Below, piece after piece: positions 37,552 through 49,710 of a DNA stretch of 64,000 nt. Position 1 is the stretch's first letter; every line of letters starts with the position of its first letter. The stretch is taken from NCBI GenBank assembly GCA_963965975.1, contig OZ014421.1, forward strand, positions 3,275,001 to 3,339,000, read 5' to 3'. The DNA comes from Xestospongia bergquistia. Lineage: Eukaryota > Porifera > Demospongiae > Haplosclerida > Petrosiidae. The notes under the pieces are model-generated. The model saw only the letters and a list, made by a program, of their open reading frames with translations, ran no database searches and was not told the DNA's origin. The position numbers and the translations under genes were made by a program.

Positions 37552-38929
37552 TATATCTAGTTTGATTTTAAATTCAATGAGCTTGTAAAGGTTTGTACTA
37601 GAAATCTTAGACAGCATTACTTCTTTAGTAGCAAATGTCAAGACTGAAGAAGGATCTGGATTCCATGCACCCAAGTCATTTGACAGTCTTCTTTGCAGTA
37701 AACGCTACAACAAAAAGGAAAGACAGTAGTAACAAATAAGTTCACATAAGCAGTACTCCATGTGTGTCAGTATATGTAGCTTGACTTTGAAATTCAGTCA
37801 GATGCACTAAAACTAAGCCTGTCATAAGTCATTTGGAAACATATCTGACTATTCCTTTCCTCTCTAATATTTCAGGACTTTACTTCTGCAAGGCTGTTTA
37901 CCAAGACAGAGGAAGGAACTGGATTCCATTCTACCAAGTCATTTGACAGAGGTCTTGCAGTTCCTCGTTACTGCCCAAGGGCAAATAAATATGGTCAGAG
38001 TAGCAGTACTCCATGTGTGTTAGTATATTCAGTGATCTTTAGCCCTAGGTTTAGCGCATCTGTTATCTGAACTAAGCCTGTCGTAAGTCATTTGGAAACA
38101 TATTTGACTAGTCCTTTTCCAGTATATTTAGTACAATGTAGCCCATTTAAACCTGTTGTGTCTACTTTTGTATCAGTATCAGCTTGTAATGGTTTGTCAC
38201 AACTTTATTTCTGCAGGGCTATTTACCCTCACTGTCTCTACATTTGTGTCAGTATCAGCTTGTGCTGTATTATTGGTTAGTTGTTGTATTGTGTATACTT
38301 ATGAATATGATTATCATGTGTAGACTTCCTGTCCCGTAAGTTATCTATGCACTATGTATTATAAAATGTGCATATTGTAGAGATTTTTTTGAGTCTTGAG
38401 TGTTGTCCTATATCATACGTGAATGTCTTTGTAATGGTTGTACTACATATTATTAGAAATGCATTACTTCATTTTTAGCAACTAATGTGTCAGGACTTTA
38501 CTTCTACAGGGCTATGGAGCAAGACAGAAGAAGGAACTGTATTCCATGAAGGCAAGTCTTCGCTACAAGAAAGGGAAAGACAGTAGTAACAAACACGGTC
38601 AGAGAAGCAGTACTCCATGTGCTGTAATATATCTAACATGACTTTTAAATTCAGTGAGCTTTAGCCCTTAGTTTTAGTGCATTTGTTATCTTAACTAAGC
38701 TTATCGTAAGTCTTTTTGAAATATAATATCTCACTAGTCCGTAATATAAATACTTCAGTAACCGGTATATTTTGTACAATATATATATAGCGAGTCTCAA
38801 TAAAGTTAGTCGAGCATTTTTTTTTAGTACAAGACTTTTTACCCCCATAGTGTTTACATTTGTATGAGTATGACTTTGTAATGGTTTATACTATAAAACT
38901 TAGGACATTACTTCTGCAGGGCCATTTAG

Positions 38930-39004
38930 CAAGACAGAAGAAGGAACTGGATTCCATTTTGCCAAAGACAGAAGAAGGAACTGGATTCCATTTTGCCAAG
39001 TCAT
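38930..39004 (+). repeat. 34-bp direct repeat inside an exon-like unit
   Basis: AGACAGAAGAAGGAACTGGA...TTTTGCCAA occurs twice head to tail here, again at 40.07-40.13 kb and at 51.87-51.93 kb. It duplicates the KTEEGTGFH part of the exon frame. Confidence 0.75.
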
Positions 39005-39039
39005 TTAACAGTGTTCTGCAGTAAATAACGTTCCTCGCT

Positions 39040-40480
39040 ACAGTTTAAAGGACTTAAAGGGACTAACTAAATAAAGACTTTAAAGACTTTAGAAGGTTTT
39101 GACTATTGAGTCAAGTTTATAAAGTAAACTGCTCAATCTGAAGGACTTAAAGGGACTAACTAAATAAATTGCTATAAACAGTTTAGTAAGTTTGTTTGCA
39201 TTAACTCTGTACCCTGTACTGTCTCTACATTTGTGTCAGTATCAGCTTGTGCTGTATTATTGGTTGGTTGTTATATTGTGTTGTGTTGTGTCTACTTTTG
39301 TATCAGTATCAGCTTGTAATGGTTTTTCACAACTTTATTTCTGCATGGTTATTTACCCTCACTGTCTCTACATTTGTGTCAGTATCAGCTTGTGCTGTAT
39401 TATTATTGGTTGGTTGTTGTATTGTGTATACTTATGAATATGATTATCATGTGTAGACTTCCTGTCCCGTAAGTTATCTATGCACAATGTATTATAAAAT
39501 GTGCATATTGTAGAGATTTTTTTGAGTCTTGAGTATTGTCCTATATCATACATGAATGTGTTTGTAATGGTTGTACTACAAATTATTAGAAATGCATTAC
39601 TTCGTTTTAGCAAGTAATATGTCAGGACTTTACTTCTTCAGGGCTGTGGAGCAAGACAGAAGAAGGAACTGTATTCCATGAAGGCAAGTCTTCACTACAA
39701 GAAAGGGAAAGACAGTAGTAACAAACACGGTCAGAGAAGCAGTACTCCATGTGCTGTAATATATCTAACATGACTTTTAAATTCAGTGAGCTTTAGCCCT
39801 TACTTTAGTGCATTTGTTATCTTAACTAAGCTTATTGTAAGTCTTTTTGAAATATAATATCTCACTAGTCCGTGATATAAAGACTTCAGTAACCAGTATA
39901 TTTTGTACAATATATATATAGCGAGTCTCAATAAAATTAGTCGAGCATTTTTTTTTAGTACAAGACTTTTTACCCCCATAGTCTTTACTTTTGTATGAGT
40001 ATGACTTTGTAATTGTTTATACTATAAAACTTAGGACATTACTTCTGCAGGGCCATTTAGCAAGACAGAAGAAGGAACTGGATTCCATTTTGCCAAAGAC
40101 AAAAGAAGGAACTGGATTCCATTTTGCCAAGTCATTTAACAGTGTTCTGCAGTAAATAACGTTCCTCGCTACAGTTCAAAGGACTTAAAGGGACTAACTA
40201 AATAAATTGCTATAAACAGTTTAGTAAGTTTGTTTGCATTAACTCTGTACTCTGTACTGTCTCTACATTTGTGTCAGTATCAGCTTGTGCTGTATTATTG
40301 GTTGGTTGTTGTATTGTGTATACTTATGAATATGATTATCATGTGTAGACTTAATGTAATGTAATGGCTTATACTATAAAACTTAGGACATTACTTCTGC
40401 AGGGCCATTTAGCAAGACAGAAGAAGGAACTGGATTCCATTTTGCCAAGTCATTTAACAGTGTTCTGCAGTAAATAACGT
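39040..40480 (+). repeat. Extra ~1.4-kb local duplication present only in copy 1
   Basis: Begins with GGACTTAAAGGGACTAAC repeats (39.05-39.17 and 40.19 kb) not seen elsewhere in the window. It then repeats the TTATTGGTTGG module and the AATATCTCACTAGTCCG unit. The corresponding point in copy 2 (near 51.96 kb) continues without it. Confidence 0.7.
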
Positions 40481-40829
40481 TCCTCGCTACAGCCCTTAGG
40501 CAAATAAATACAATCAGAATATCATTACTTCATGTGCATTAGTATATCCACCTTGACTTTAAATTGAATGCGCTTTAGCCCTTAGTTTTAGTGCATTTGT
40601 AGTATCAGCTTGTAATGGTTTGTACTAGAAATCTTACACAGCATTACTTCATTTTAGCAACCAATGAATCACGACTTTATTTCTGCAGGGCTGTTTAACA
40701 AGACAGAAGAAGGAACTAGATTCCATACAGCAAAATCATTGTGTTCTCTGCAGTAAATCCGAGACAATGATGTTCCTCGCTGCAACCCAAAGGCAAATAA
40801 ATAGTGTCAATACTTCATGTGCATTAGTA

Positions 40830-41014
40830 TATCTACCTTGACTTTAAATTCAATGAGCTTTAGCCCTATCTACCTTGACTTTAAATTCAATGAGCTTTAT
40901 CCCTATCTACCTTGACTTTAAATTCAATGAGCTTTACCCCTATCTACCATGACTTAAAATTCAATGAGCTTTAGCCTAATCTACCTTGACTTTAAATTCA
41001 ATGAGATTTAGCCC
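40830..41014 (+). repeat. 37-bp minisatellite, five units
   Basis: Head-to-tail copies of a 37-bp unit that starts TATCTACCTTGACTTTAAAT and ends TTTAGCCC. The duplicate at 52310-52457 has four units and lacks the one with ACCATGACTTAAAATTC. Confidence 0.9.
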
Positions 41015-41738
41015 TTAGTTTAGTGCTTTTGTAGTATCAGCTTGTAATAGTTTGTGGTAGACAGCATTACTTCGTTTTAGCTAGCAATGAATCATGACTT
41101 TATTTAGCAAGACAGAAGAAGAAACTGGATTTCATTCAGCCAAATCATTTGACAATGTTCTCTGCAGTAAATCCGAGACAATAATGTTCCTCGGTACAGC
41201 CCAAGGGTAAATAAATATAGTCAAGTGTCAATATTTCATGTGCGTTAGTATATCTAGCTTGAGTTTAAACTATTGTGTCTACTTTTGTATCAGTATCAGC
41301 CATGAGCTTTAGCCCTATCTACCTTGACTTTTAATTCAATGAGCTTTAGCCTTATCTACCATGACTTAAAAATTCAATGAGCTTTAGCCCTTACTTTAGT
41401 GCTTTTGTAGTATCAGCTTGTAATATTTTGTGCTAGACAGCATTACTTCGTTTTAGCAAGCAATGAATCACGACTTTATTTTTAGCAAGACAGAAGAAGA
41501 AACTGGATTTCATTCAGCCAAATCATTTGACAGTGTTCTCTGTAGTAAATCCGAGACAATAATGTTCCTCGGTACAGCCCAAGGATAAATAAATACAGTC
41601 AAGTGTCAATACTTCGTGTGCATTGGTATATCTAGCTTGACTTTAAACTTATTGTGTCTACTTTTGTATCAGTATCAGCTTGTAATGGTTTCTACTAGAA
41701 ATCTTAGACTGCATTGCTTTATTTCATTTTAGCAATCA

Positions 41739-41915
41739 ATGTGTCAGAACTTTACTTCTGCAGGGCTGTGGAGCAAGACTGAAGAAGGAACTGTATTCGA
41801 TGCAGGGAAGTCATTTGACAGTGTTCTCTGCAGTAAATCCAAGACACTAATGTTTCTTGCTACAGCCCATGGGCAAATAAATACAGTCAGACTCTCAATA
41901 CTTCGTTTGTGTTAG
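41739..41915 (+). CDS. Array exon with complete 58-codon frame, hybrid form (unknown product)
   Basis: The frame starts MCQNFTSAGLWSKTEEGTVF, continues SFDSVLCSKSKTLMFLATAH and ends RLSILRLC then TAG. The N-terminal half resembles the long-tail copies (MCQDF, LWSKTEEGTVF, AGKSFD) and the C-terminal half the short-tail copies (MFLATAHGQINTVR), so it looks like a recombinant between the two unit types. It is kept open in the duplicate at 53182-53358 with a single visible amino-acid change (D to H after TVF). The product is not recognised. Confidence 0.35.
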   Translation: MCQNFTSAGLWSKTEEGTVFDAGKSFDSVLCSKSKTLMFLATAHGQINTVRLSILRLC

Positions 41916-42881
41916 TATGTCTAGCTTGACTTTAAATTCAATGAGCTTTAGCCCTTAGTTTTAGTGCATTTGTTATCTTTAACTAAGCCTGTAATAAGTC
42001 ATTTTAAAACATATATCTCACCTTTCCTTGTCTGTGTAATATGTACCATAAGTTATCTATGCAACATACTTTATAAAATATGAATATTGTGTTATTTAGT
42101 CTTGAGTTGTGTGCTGTATCATATGTGAATGTGTTTATACTAAAGTTATTAACTAGTCATTTTAAAACATAATATCTCACTAGTCCTTTTCTCTGTAAGG
42201 TATAGGCTTTAGTAACCAGTATATTTTGTGCATTACTTCATTTTAGCAACCAGACTTTACATCCTTTCAGCCAAGTCAATCCAAGACAATGATGTTACTT
42301 GCTACAGCCCAAGGGCAGATAAATACGGTCAGAGTAGCGTTACTCCATGTGTATTACTATATCGTGTACTTTTGTATGAGTGTCAGCTTGTTATGTTTTT
42401 GTACTTGTAAGTACTTTACCTTTGCAGGGCTGTTAAGCAAGACAGAATAAGGAACTGGATTCCATACAGCCAAACCATTAGACAGTGTCCTCTGTAGTAA
42501 ATCTCAGATAACTACAACAAAAGGGAAAGACAATAGTAACAAATATAGTCAGAGAAGCAGTACTCCACGTCAGTTAGTATATCAAGCTTGACTTTTAAAC
42601 TAGTCCTTTTCTCTGTGATATATTGACTTTAGTAGAAGTATATTTAGTACAATCTTGCAAGTCTGAGTAATATTCATTAAGTAAATATGCTGGTTACTAA
42701 AGTATGTTGCATTCCATTTAGCCAAGTCATTTGGCAGTGTTCCCTGCAGTATTTCTGAGAGAATGATGTTCCTCGGTACATGGTAAAGTCATGTATTACA
42801 TCGTGATAGACTCAAGTAACATGATTTGTTGTCCTTCTAGGTATACCGATATCAGTGTAATGTTACATTCATATTGTATAT

Positions 42882-43569
42882 TTAACCCTTCATTTGCGGA
42901 AGGCTCCATAGGGAGCCCCACCCAATTTCATTGCAAAATGCGGAAGGCTCTTTTAGGCACCAAAACATTCGCTTTTTTGGATCGATTTTTCTTTTGAAAT
43001 GGCTCGTTTTCTAAGCTCAAATGATCCTGAGACATTGTTACTATTGATGGAAGAAATAGATAGCGCTTTTAGCGATGACGATTTCGATGGTTTTATTGAT
43101 GAAAATGAAAAAAAAAGATGATGATTGTTTTTTAGATGAAGAAACTAATATTGTTATTGTTACTACAACTCTCTCTTCTTCTGGTACCACCTCTTCTTCA
43201 ACACCTCCTACTAATTATGCTGATACTAGTAGTCCATTTCTTTCAACAGTAATCTAATACCAACAATAGCCTATGAAAGAGGAATATAGGCCAAAGGAAG
43301 ACTAATTCTAACGAACCAGTCAGTCATAAAGTTACCGTTTATACGTAGATAAAGGTACAAGCATCGATAGATTACAACTGTCTTGCTTACTCACTTCTTC
43401 CCACAGGACCTCGTGGCTAACCACAAAGTTATTTTTAGACTTCTACTATAAATAGAAACCACAAAACGCCTTGAAATGTTAAGACAGGGACAATAATTGA
43501 TTCAAGCAATTTTTATCCCGCACCACGCCCCTAACGAGCAATAATTGAATAACGCAGTTGAAGGGTTAA
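42882..43569 (+). mobile_element. Non-autonomous piggyBac-like element N3
   Basis: 688 bp bounded by TTAA. Terminal repeats are CCCTTCATTTGCG (left) and CCCTTCAACTGCG (right strand). The second duplicate has the empty site TATTTAAACATAC at 54325-54328. It is an internal-deletion derivative: it keeps only a first-exon-like acidic frame and no transposase core. Its subterminal repeat TGCGGAAGGCTC occurs at 42895 and 42939, 44 bp apart; the first is part of GGCTCCATAGGGAGCC, a palindrome starting 16 bp inside the element. Confidence 0.88.
42999..43121 (+). pseudogene. Acidic first-exon remnant of a piggyBac transposase
   Basis: This 40-codon frame starts MARFLSSNDPETLLLLMEEI and ends in an acidic run (SDDDFDGFIDENEKKR) before TGA. 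It resembles in character and place the acidic first exon of piggyBac 2. After it another frame is open (43.08-43.26 kb, Ser/Thr-rich), and nothing of the catalytic core follows, so it is a deletion relic. Confidence 0.6.
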
Positions 43570-44071
43570 ACATACACACACACACATACATGCAGATGAA
43601 GGAAATAACAATTGGTAAGTATATTAAGAATAAAAATGTATAAACATTAACTGGTATTTTGACATAAACTAATACTACAAATATAATACTACCAAATGTA
43701 ATACTGCCAAATGTAATACTGCAAATGTAATATTGTCATTAACATATTTTAACATCAGTGTAAAATATATTATTCCTTCTCGTTTCTCTTTTATTACCGT
43801 AGATTCGCTGTACATCAGGACTACGCTCAAGACATCCTCTGTCTCAAAAGAGTCTAGGGAGTAAGTTAAGACCATACAGTACTAGTGTACATTGAATCAT
43901 AATACATCAGGCTCAAGGCTCAAGACATTCCTATACTTCGAAGAGTCTGAAGAGTAAGTTAACTGAATACAATACTAGTGTACATTAATTCATAATTAAT
44001 TATTTCTGTTAATTTGTTTTTTATTACAATAGCTTCACTGGACATCAGGATCAAGGATCAAGACATTTCTC

Positions 44072-44561
44072 TAGCCTCGTACCCAGGCTTTTGCGATAGC
44101 AAAGAAAGCCTGGTAACTACTATTTGCGCATGCATTTAATTTCCACAGATTCCTTAGAAAGTAGTATACTCTAGGAATCCTCCATCAACTATTGATGTCA
44201 AAATTCCTTTAATCACAATGTGAGACTATTTGTAGTACTGATAGAAAGTATTCTTCTGCTCTACTCTATGCTAATGATGGAAAAGATGTTTTCGTGTGGT
44301 TTTCTATTCCAACAACACTGAACATGTTTGTCGCTCTTTTTTCTTTCATTAAGTATCTACAGAACCAACAAACTCAACTAGCCATGCCTAAACTCAGTAG
44401 TGAATGAAACGTCATCAATAGAAACCCAGCCATTTACTTGTCACTTAATTCTAAATCTTGCCATTATGATGTCAGTATATTGCGTAAATTACAATAAACG
44501 CATGCACAAGCAGTAGTTACCAGGCTTTCTTTTCTATTGTGAAAACCTGGGTACGAGGTTA
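44072..44561. mobile_element. Long MITE (490 bp) in a microexon, copy a
   Basis: TIRs of about 55 bp (TAGCCTCGTACCCAGGCTTT and its complement) belong to the same family as the short array MITE. It is flanked by a perfect 10-bp direct repeat, GACATTTCTC, that is part of the microexon consensus, so the insertion split the exon. The interior is AT-rich and non-coding. Confidence 0.85.
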
Positions 44562-46038
44562 GACATTTCTCCATATCAAGGACTCTTGGGAGTAAGTCAG
44601 TACTAGTATAAATTTATTCATGATGCATTATTAATCTCTTTTATTACAATAGATTCGGTGGTTGTCAGAGGTCAAGGATGAAGACATTCCTCTATCTCGA
44701 TGAGTTTATCAAGTAAATTAACAGAATACAATACTAGGTTACATTAATTCATGAAACACGATTACTCTTAACTTCTTTTATTACTATAGCTTGACTTGAT
44801 GTCATACTGAAGGCTCAAGACATTCCTAATCTCAAAGAGTCTGAAGAGTAAGTTAACTGAATACAATCCTAGTGTACATTAAGTCATAAGTCTTAATTCA
44901 TAATACATTAATTCATAATACTCTTAATCTTTTTTTCATTACTATACCTTTGCTCGACGTCAGGCTCAAGGCTCAAGAAATTCATCTGAAGAGTCTAGGG
45001 AGTAGGCTCAAGGCATTCATGTATCTCGAAGAGTCTAGGGAGTAAGATCATACAGTACTAGTATAAAGTAATTCATAATGCATCATTACCTTTAATATCT
45101 CTTTCATTGCTATTGCTTCGCTGGATATTGGGATCAAGAATCAAGACATTCTGCTATCTCAAAGACGCTTGGGAGTAAGTTCAAAGAATACAGTAGTAGT
45201 GTACATTAAGTCATAATACATCATTACTCTTACTTTCTCTTTTATTACTGCATATTACTCTTAATTTTTCTTTTATTACTGTAGCTTTACTGGACTTCAG
45301 GATCAAGGCTTGAGACATTCCTCTATCACAAAGAGTCTGTGGAGTAAGTTAACAGCATACAGTACTAGTGTACATTAATTCATAATACCCATTACTCATA
45401 ATACACATTATTATTACTATAGCTTCGCTGGATATCGGTATCAAGAATCAAGACATTCTGCTATCTCAAAGACACTGGGGAGTAAGTTCACAGAATACAG
45501 TAGTAGTGTACATTAAGTCATAATACATCATTACTCTTACTTTCTCTTTTATTACTGCATATTACTCTTAATTTCTCTTATATTACTGTAGCTTCACTGG
45601 ACTTCAGGATCAAGGCTCAAGACATTCCTCTATCACAATGAGTCTGTGGAGTAGGTTAACAGCATACAGTACTAGTGTACATTAATTCATAATACCCATT
45701 ACTCATATACACATTACTCTCAATTTGTATTTTGTTACTATAGCTTCACTGGACATTGCGATCAAGAATCAAGACATTCTGCTATCTCAAAGACGCTGGG
45801 GAGTAAGTTAACAGAATACACTACTGGTATAAATTAATTGATAATGCATGTTATCACTGTAGCTTCATTTGATGTCTGGCTCAAGTCTCAAGACATTCCT
45901 ATACTTCGAAGACTCTGAAGAGTAAGTTAACTAAATACGATACTACTGTAGATTAATTCATAATATAGCATACTCTTAATTTGTTTTTTATTACGATAGC
46001 TTTGCTGGATGTCAGGATCAAGGATCAAGATATTTCTC

Positions 46039-46597
46039 TAGCCTCATACCCAGGCTTTCACGATAGAAAAGAAAGCCTGGTAACTACTGTTTGTGCATGC
46101 ATTTAATTTCCACAGATTTCTTTGAAACTAATATACTCTATGAATCCTCCATCAACTATGACGTCAAAATTCCTTTACCCGCAATATGAGACTATTTGTA
46201 TCACTGATATAAAGTTTTCTTCTGCTCTACTGTATGTTCTAAAGCTGCTAGCAATGCCAAATCTATTTCTTAAAAGGAGCAACTCTTGTTCATTGAAGCT
46301 ATATATGATGGAAAAGATATTTTCGTGTGGTTTTGTATTCCAACAGCACTGAACAAATTTGTCGCTCTTTTTGCTTTCATTAAATCTCTGCAGAACCCAC
46401 AAACTCAGCTAGACATGCCCAAACTCAGTAGTGAATGAAACGTCATCAATATAAACCCGACCCATTTACTTGTCATTTAATTTAAAATGTTGTCATTATG
46501 ATATGAACATATAACATAATTTACAATAATTAAGCGCATACACAAGCAGTAGTTACCAGGCTTTCTTTTCTATCGCGAGAGCCTGGGTACGAGGCTA
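46039..46597. mobile_element. Long MITE (559 bp) in a microexon, copy b
   Basis: A longer relative of 44072-44561, inserted at the equivalent place of another microexon with flanks GATATTTCTC and GACAATTCTC (8/10). The shared position suggests that one insertion was later duplicated with the exon. Frames of 75-76 codons on both strands inside it (46.12-46.40 kb) are not protein-like. Confidence 0.82.
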
Positions 46598-46935
46598 GAC
46601 AATTCTCTATCTCAAAGATATTTGGCAGTAAGTCAACAGTATTCAGTAGTCAGTACTAGTATGAAGTAATTCATTGCTCTTAATTTCTCTTGTATAACTG
46701 TAGCTTCGCTTGAAGTCAAGATCAAGGCTCAAGACATTCCTCTATCTGAAGATTCTGGGAAGTAAGTTAGCAGCATATAGTACTGGTGTACATTACTTAA
46801 AAAAGACATCATTACTCTTGATTTTCCTTTTATTACCATAGTTTCACTGGACATCATGATGAAGACTCAAGACATTCCTCTACCACAAAGAGTCTGTGGA
46901 GTAAGTTAACAGCACACAGTACTGGTGTGCATTAA

Positions 46936-47598
46936 TTAACCCTTTACTTCCCGTTGACGAGTATACTCGTCATTAAGAAAGTGGGCGTAATTCCCAATGA
47001 CGAGTATACTCGTCGTCTGCTTTATGCCGAGTTTGGCGCTCTGGTTTGCTTTGTGGAAGCATCTTTTTTAGCTAGTCGTGCTTTAGGTAGCTGGGTTGCA
47101 AGGTAGAAATACTAAAGTAGCTGCTGTCTCTCTTCGCTCTTCTTTTCAGACCATCTATGCTTGAAAACTCATCTTTGTATCATTTTGATTGTCAAGCGCG
47201 TCACTCGATCAAAGGTAAGTGTGAAGCTACAAAGTAAACATGCAACTATTCATTATTATCATTTAACAACAATCATTAAAATATAGAGCAATAGTATATA
47301 GTACACTGTTTATAATACGTGGAGCTGAAAGAGTTCATCGTTGTCACTATTGTAGCCGATACTATATTTAACAATAATCATTTATAAAAGGTAAAACATT
47401 AAAAGTACAGTTTAAGAACAACTTACCATCTTTATCATTCACTTTATGAAAGAAACTCGACTTCTAAACACTTCCAACATCAAGATAGTAGGAATAAAAC
47501 GCAAAACGAAGTAAAAAAACGTGCTTATTACCTCAGGGCAAAATAATTTGGTAATTATGGTATACGCCCACGCAGAAACTTGGCATGTAAAGGGTTAA
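46936..47598. mobile_element. Non-autonomous piggyBac-like element N4
   Basis: 663 bp bounded by TTAA. Terminal repeats are CCCTTTACTTCCC (left) and CCCTTTACATGCC (right strand). The palindrome GACGAGTATACTCGTC occurs twice, at 46956 and 46999 (43 bp apart), starting 16 bp inside the element. There is no transposase frame. The duplicate copy has the empty site at 57696-57699. Confidence 0.88.
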
Positions 47599-48380
47599 TA
47601 AGTCTTAATTCATAATACATTAATTCATAATACTCTTAATCTCTTTGTCATTACTATAGCTTTGCTCGACATCAGGCTCAAGGCTCAAGAAATTCATCTG
47701 AAGAGTCTAGGGAGTAAGGCTCAAGGCATTTATGTATCTCGAAGAGTCTATGGAGAAAGATCATACAGTACTAGTATAAAGTAATTCATAATGCATCATA
47801 ACCTTAAATATATCTCTTTTATTGCTATAGTTTCACTGGATATTAGGATCAAGAATCAAGACATACTGCTATCTGTCGAAGACACAGGGGAGTAAGTTCA
47901 CAGAATGCAGTAGTAGTGTACATTAAGTCATAATACATCATTACTCTTACTTTCTCTTTTATTACTGCATATTACTCTTAATTTCTCTTTTATTACTGTA
48001 GCTTCACTGGACTTCAGGATCAAGCTCAAGACATTCCTCTATCACAAAGAGTCTGTTTAGTAAGTTAACAGTATACAGTACTAGTGTACATTATTCATAA
48101 TACCCATTACTCATATTACACATTACTCTCAATTTCTATTTATTACTATAGCTTCGCTGGATATCGGAATCAAGAGTCAAGATTTTCCACGATCTCAAAG
48201 ACGCTGGGCAGTAAGTTAACAGAATACAGCACTAGAGTACATTAATTCATAATGCATCTATTAATGTAGCTTCGCTGGACTTGTGGATCAAGGCTCAAGA
48301 CATCTGGATCAAGACTCAAGATAGATATTCCTCTATCTCAAGAGCCTGGGCAGTAAGTTAACAACATACAGTAAATTTTG

Positions 48381-48990
48381 ACAAGCAATCTAATGAGTGG
48401 TAGTATTACATTTGGCAGTGTTACATTTGGTAGTATTACATATTTACAATAAAATGGTGTGTCTGTATCTATACTACTCTATATATTGTACCCAATTATA
48501 CAATTTGTACTCTATATAATGTACCCAATTATACAATTTGTAGTAGTCAGTAAAGGTAAGTATCGAGAATACAACTATAAATGTGAGTATATCTTCCAGA
48601 GAGAAAGCCGAGGAAGCCACAAGAGATTAGTTAGTCTGCTTTTGTGAGGGAAATGAGATTATGTAGAGCATTAATGGGTGTGGCTATCGTGGCTTGATAA
48701 TTGGGTGTGGTGCTTGCAGCTATGCATTAATTTCCTAGACTACCTGGAGCATTAATTAAAATATGAGGTGTGGTCAAAATAAAACACATCCAAAATATTT
48801 AATGGGTGTGGCTATCGAAGTTTGATGAGTGGGTGTGGTGCTTGCAGCCATGTACAGGTTTGTGAATATTGTTTACTGATTGTAGGATTTATGCAGGTTT
48901 CGCCTGATCCACGTTCGCCTACATTACTTTTAATACAGAATGGTATGGTGATGTTGACCCCATTAGAACTACTCTGATCACGTTCCACAG
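48381..48990 (+). other. Spacer between microexon array and terminal exon, copy 1
   Basis: Contains AATGGGTGTGGCTATCG twice and GGGTGTGGTGCTTGCAGC twice, a ~50-bp direct repeat about 130 bp apart. Two copies of TACCCAATTATACAATTTG are also present. No convincing coding frame. The G-rich GGGTGTGGC words stand out from the AT-rich surroundings. Confidence 0.6.
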
Positions 48991-49197
48991 AAACCAGTCG
49001 AAGATTGGTATATATCAGACGAGTTCACTCCAAATCCAGATCCTCCTGCAGTTCAAATTGATATACCAACACCTGCACCAATTCGTTGCTGTTCGCCATT
49101 CTACTGGATTTCATTCAGCCAAATCATTCGACAGTGTTCTCTGCAGAAAATCCGAGACAATAATGTTCCTCGGTACAGCCCAAGGGTAAATAAATAA
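48991..49197 (+). CDS. Chimeric exon at the duplication junction (unknown product)
   Basis: Starting after a TTCCACAG acceptor, 68 codons are open across the duplication breakpoint at 49102/49103. The first 37 (KPVEDWYISDEFTPNPDPPA and on to CCSPFY) match the terminal exon at 59049. The next 31 (WISFSQIIRQCSLQ and on to VNK) come from an array exon read in a frame not used by its intact relatives. The frame ends in TAA just after a GTAAAT donor, so it could also be spliced there. This looks like an accidental exon fusion made by the duplication. Whether it is expressed is unknown. Confidence 0.4.
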   Translation, partial: KPVEDWYISDEFTPNPDPPAVQIDIPTPAPIRCCSPFYWISFSQIIRQCSLQKIRDNNVPRYSPRVNK

Positions 49198-49710
49198 AGT
49201 CAAGTGTCAATACTTCATGTGCGTTAGTATATCTAGCATGAGTTTAAACTATTGTGTCTACTTTTGTATCAGTATAAGCAATGTAGCCCTATCTACCTTG
49301 ACTTTTAATTCAATGAGATTTAGCCTTATCTACCTTGACATAAAAATTCAATGAGCTTTAGCCCTTACTTTAGTGCTTTTGTAGTATCAGCTTGTAATAG
49401 TTTGCGCTAGACAGCATTACTTCGTTTTAGCAAGCAATGAATCATGACTTTATTTAGCAAGACAGAAGAAGGAACTGGATTTCATTCTGCCAAATCATTT
49501 GACAGTCTTCTCTGCAGTAAATCCGAGACAATAATGTTCCTCGCTACAGCCCAAGGGTAAATAAATACAGTCAAGTGTCAATACTTCATTTGCGTTGGTA
49601 TATCTAGCTTGACTTTAAACTTATTGTGTCTACTTTTGTATCATTATCAGCTTGTAATGGTTTGTACTAGAATGTTTAGACTGCATTGCTTCATTTCATT
49701 TTAGCAATCA

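Larger units (their letters stand above)
37169..42881 (+). repeat. Exon-like tandem array, block 3
   Basis: Array units continue after piggyBac 2, more degenerate than in block 1 and without the short MITE. Several exon-like units are truncated (near 37.63, 37.88, 42.24 and 42.43 kb). The 42.04-42.88 kb part mixes fragments of the TTATCTATGCAACATAC-type module with partial exons and fades into the next region. Almost all of this block is repeated at about 50.2-54.3 kb. Confidence 0.8.
43570..48380 (+). repeat. Tandem array of 59-nt microexon-like units, copy 1
   Basis: About twenty units share the form: TTTTATTACTRTAG acceptor, a block starting CTTCRCTGGA, then ATCAAGRNTCAAGACATTC, then TCTGGGGA, then a GTAAGTTAACAG donor. 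The best units measure 59 nt (near 45.29, 45.42, 45.59, 45.74, 46.84 and 48.15 kb); a few are 58. Intron-like spacers carry GTACATTAATTCATAATAC and a TTAATTTCTC pyrimidine tract. Many units are open in all three frames; one frame gives SLDIxIKxQDIxLSQRxWG. As 59 is 3n+2, the reading frame rotates with each exon and returns after three (177 nt, 59 codons). No known domain is recognised. Two units are split by long MITEs. Confidence 0.7.
37340..49102 (+). repeat. Segmental duplication, copy 1
   Basis: Collinear and nearly identical to about 50270-59165. It contains three stretches absent from copy 2: about 1.43 kb at 39.04-40.48 kb, and two piggyBac-like insertions (42882-43569 and 46936-47598). 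It ends abruptly at CCATTCTAC (49102), after which array sequence resumes. Copy 2 continues past the same point into unique DNA. Confidence 0.88.

Noticed and set aside
1..42881. A CRISPR array, because of regular repeats
   Set aside because: Units are hundreds of bases long, imperfect and interspersed with MITEs. There are no short identical repeats with unique spacers, no cas genes, and the DNA is eukaryotic.
43675..43875. Minus-strand 66-codon frame (also at 54434-54634)
   Set aside because: It runs over an intron-like spacer with a repeated AATACTGCCAAATGT word and the antisense of a microexon; composition-driven.
46122..46402. Overlapping 75-76 codon frames on both strands, kept in the duplicate at 56.9-57.2 kb
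   Set aside because: They lie inside a non-coding MITE. Conservation is explained by the recent duplication and neither frame has protein-like features.
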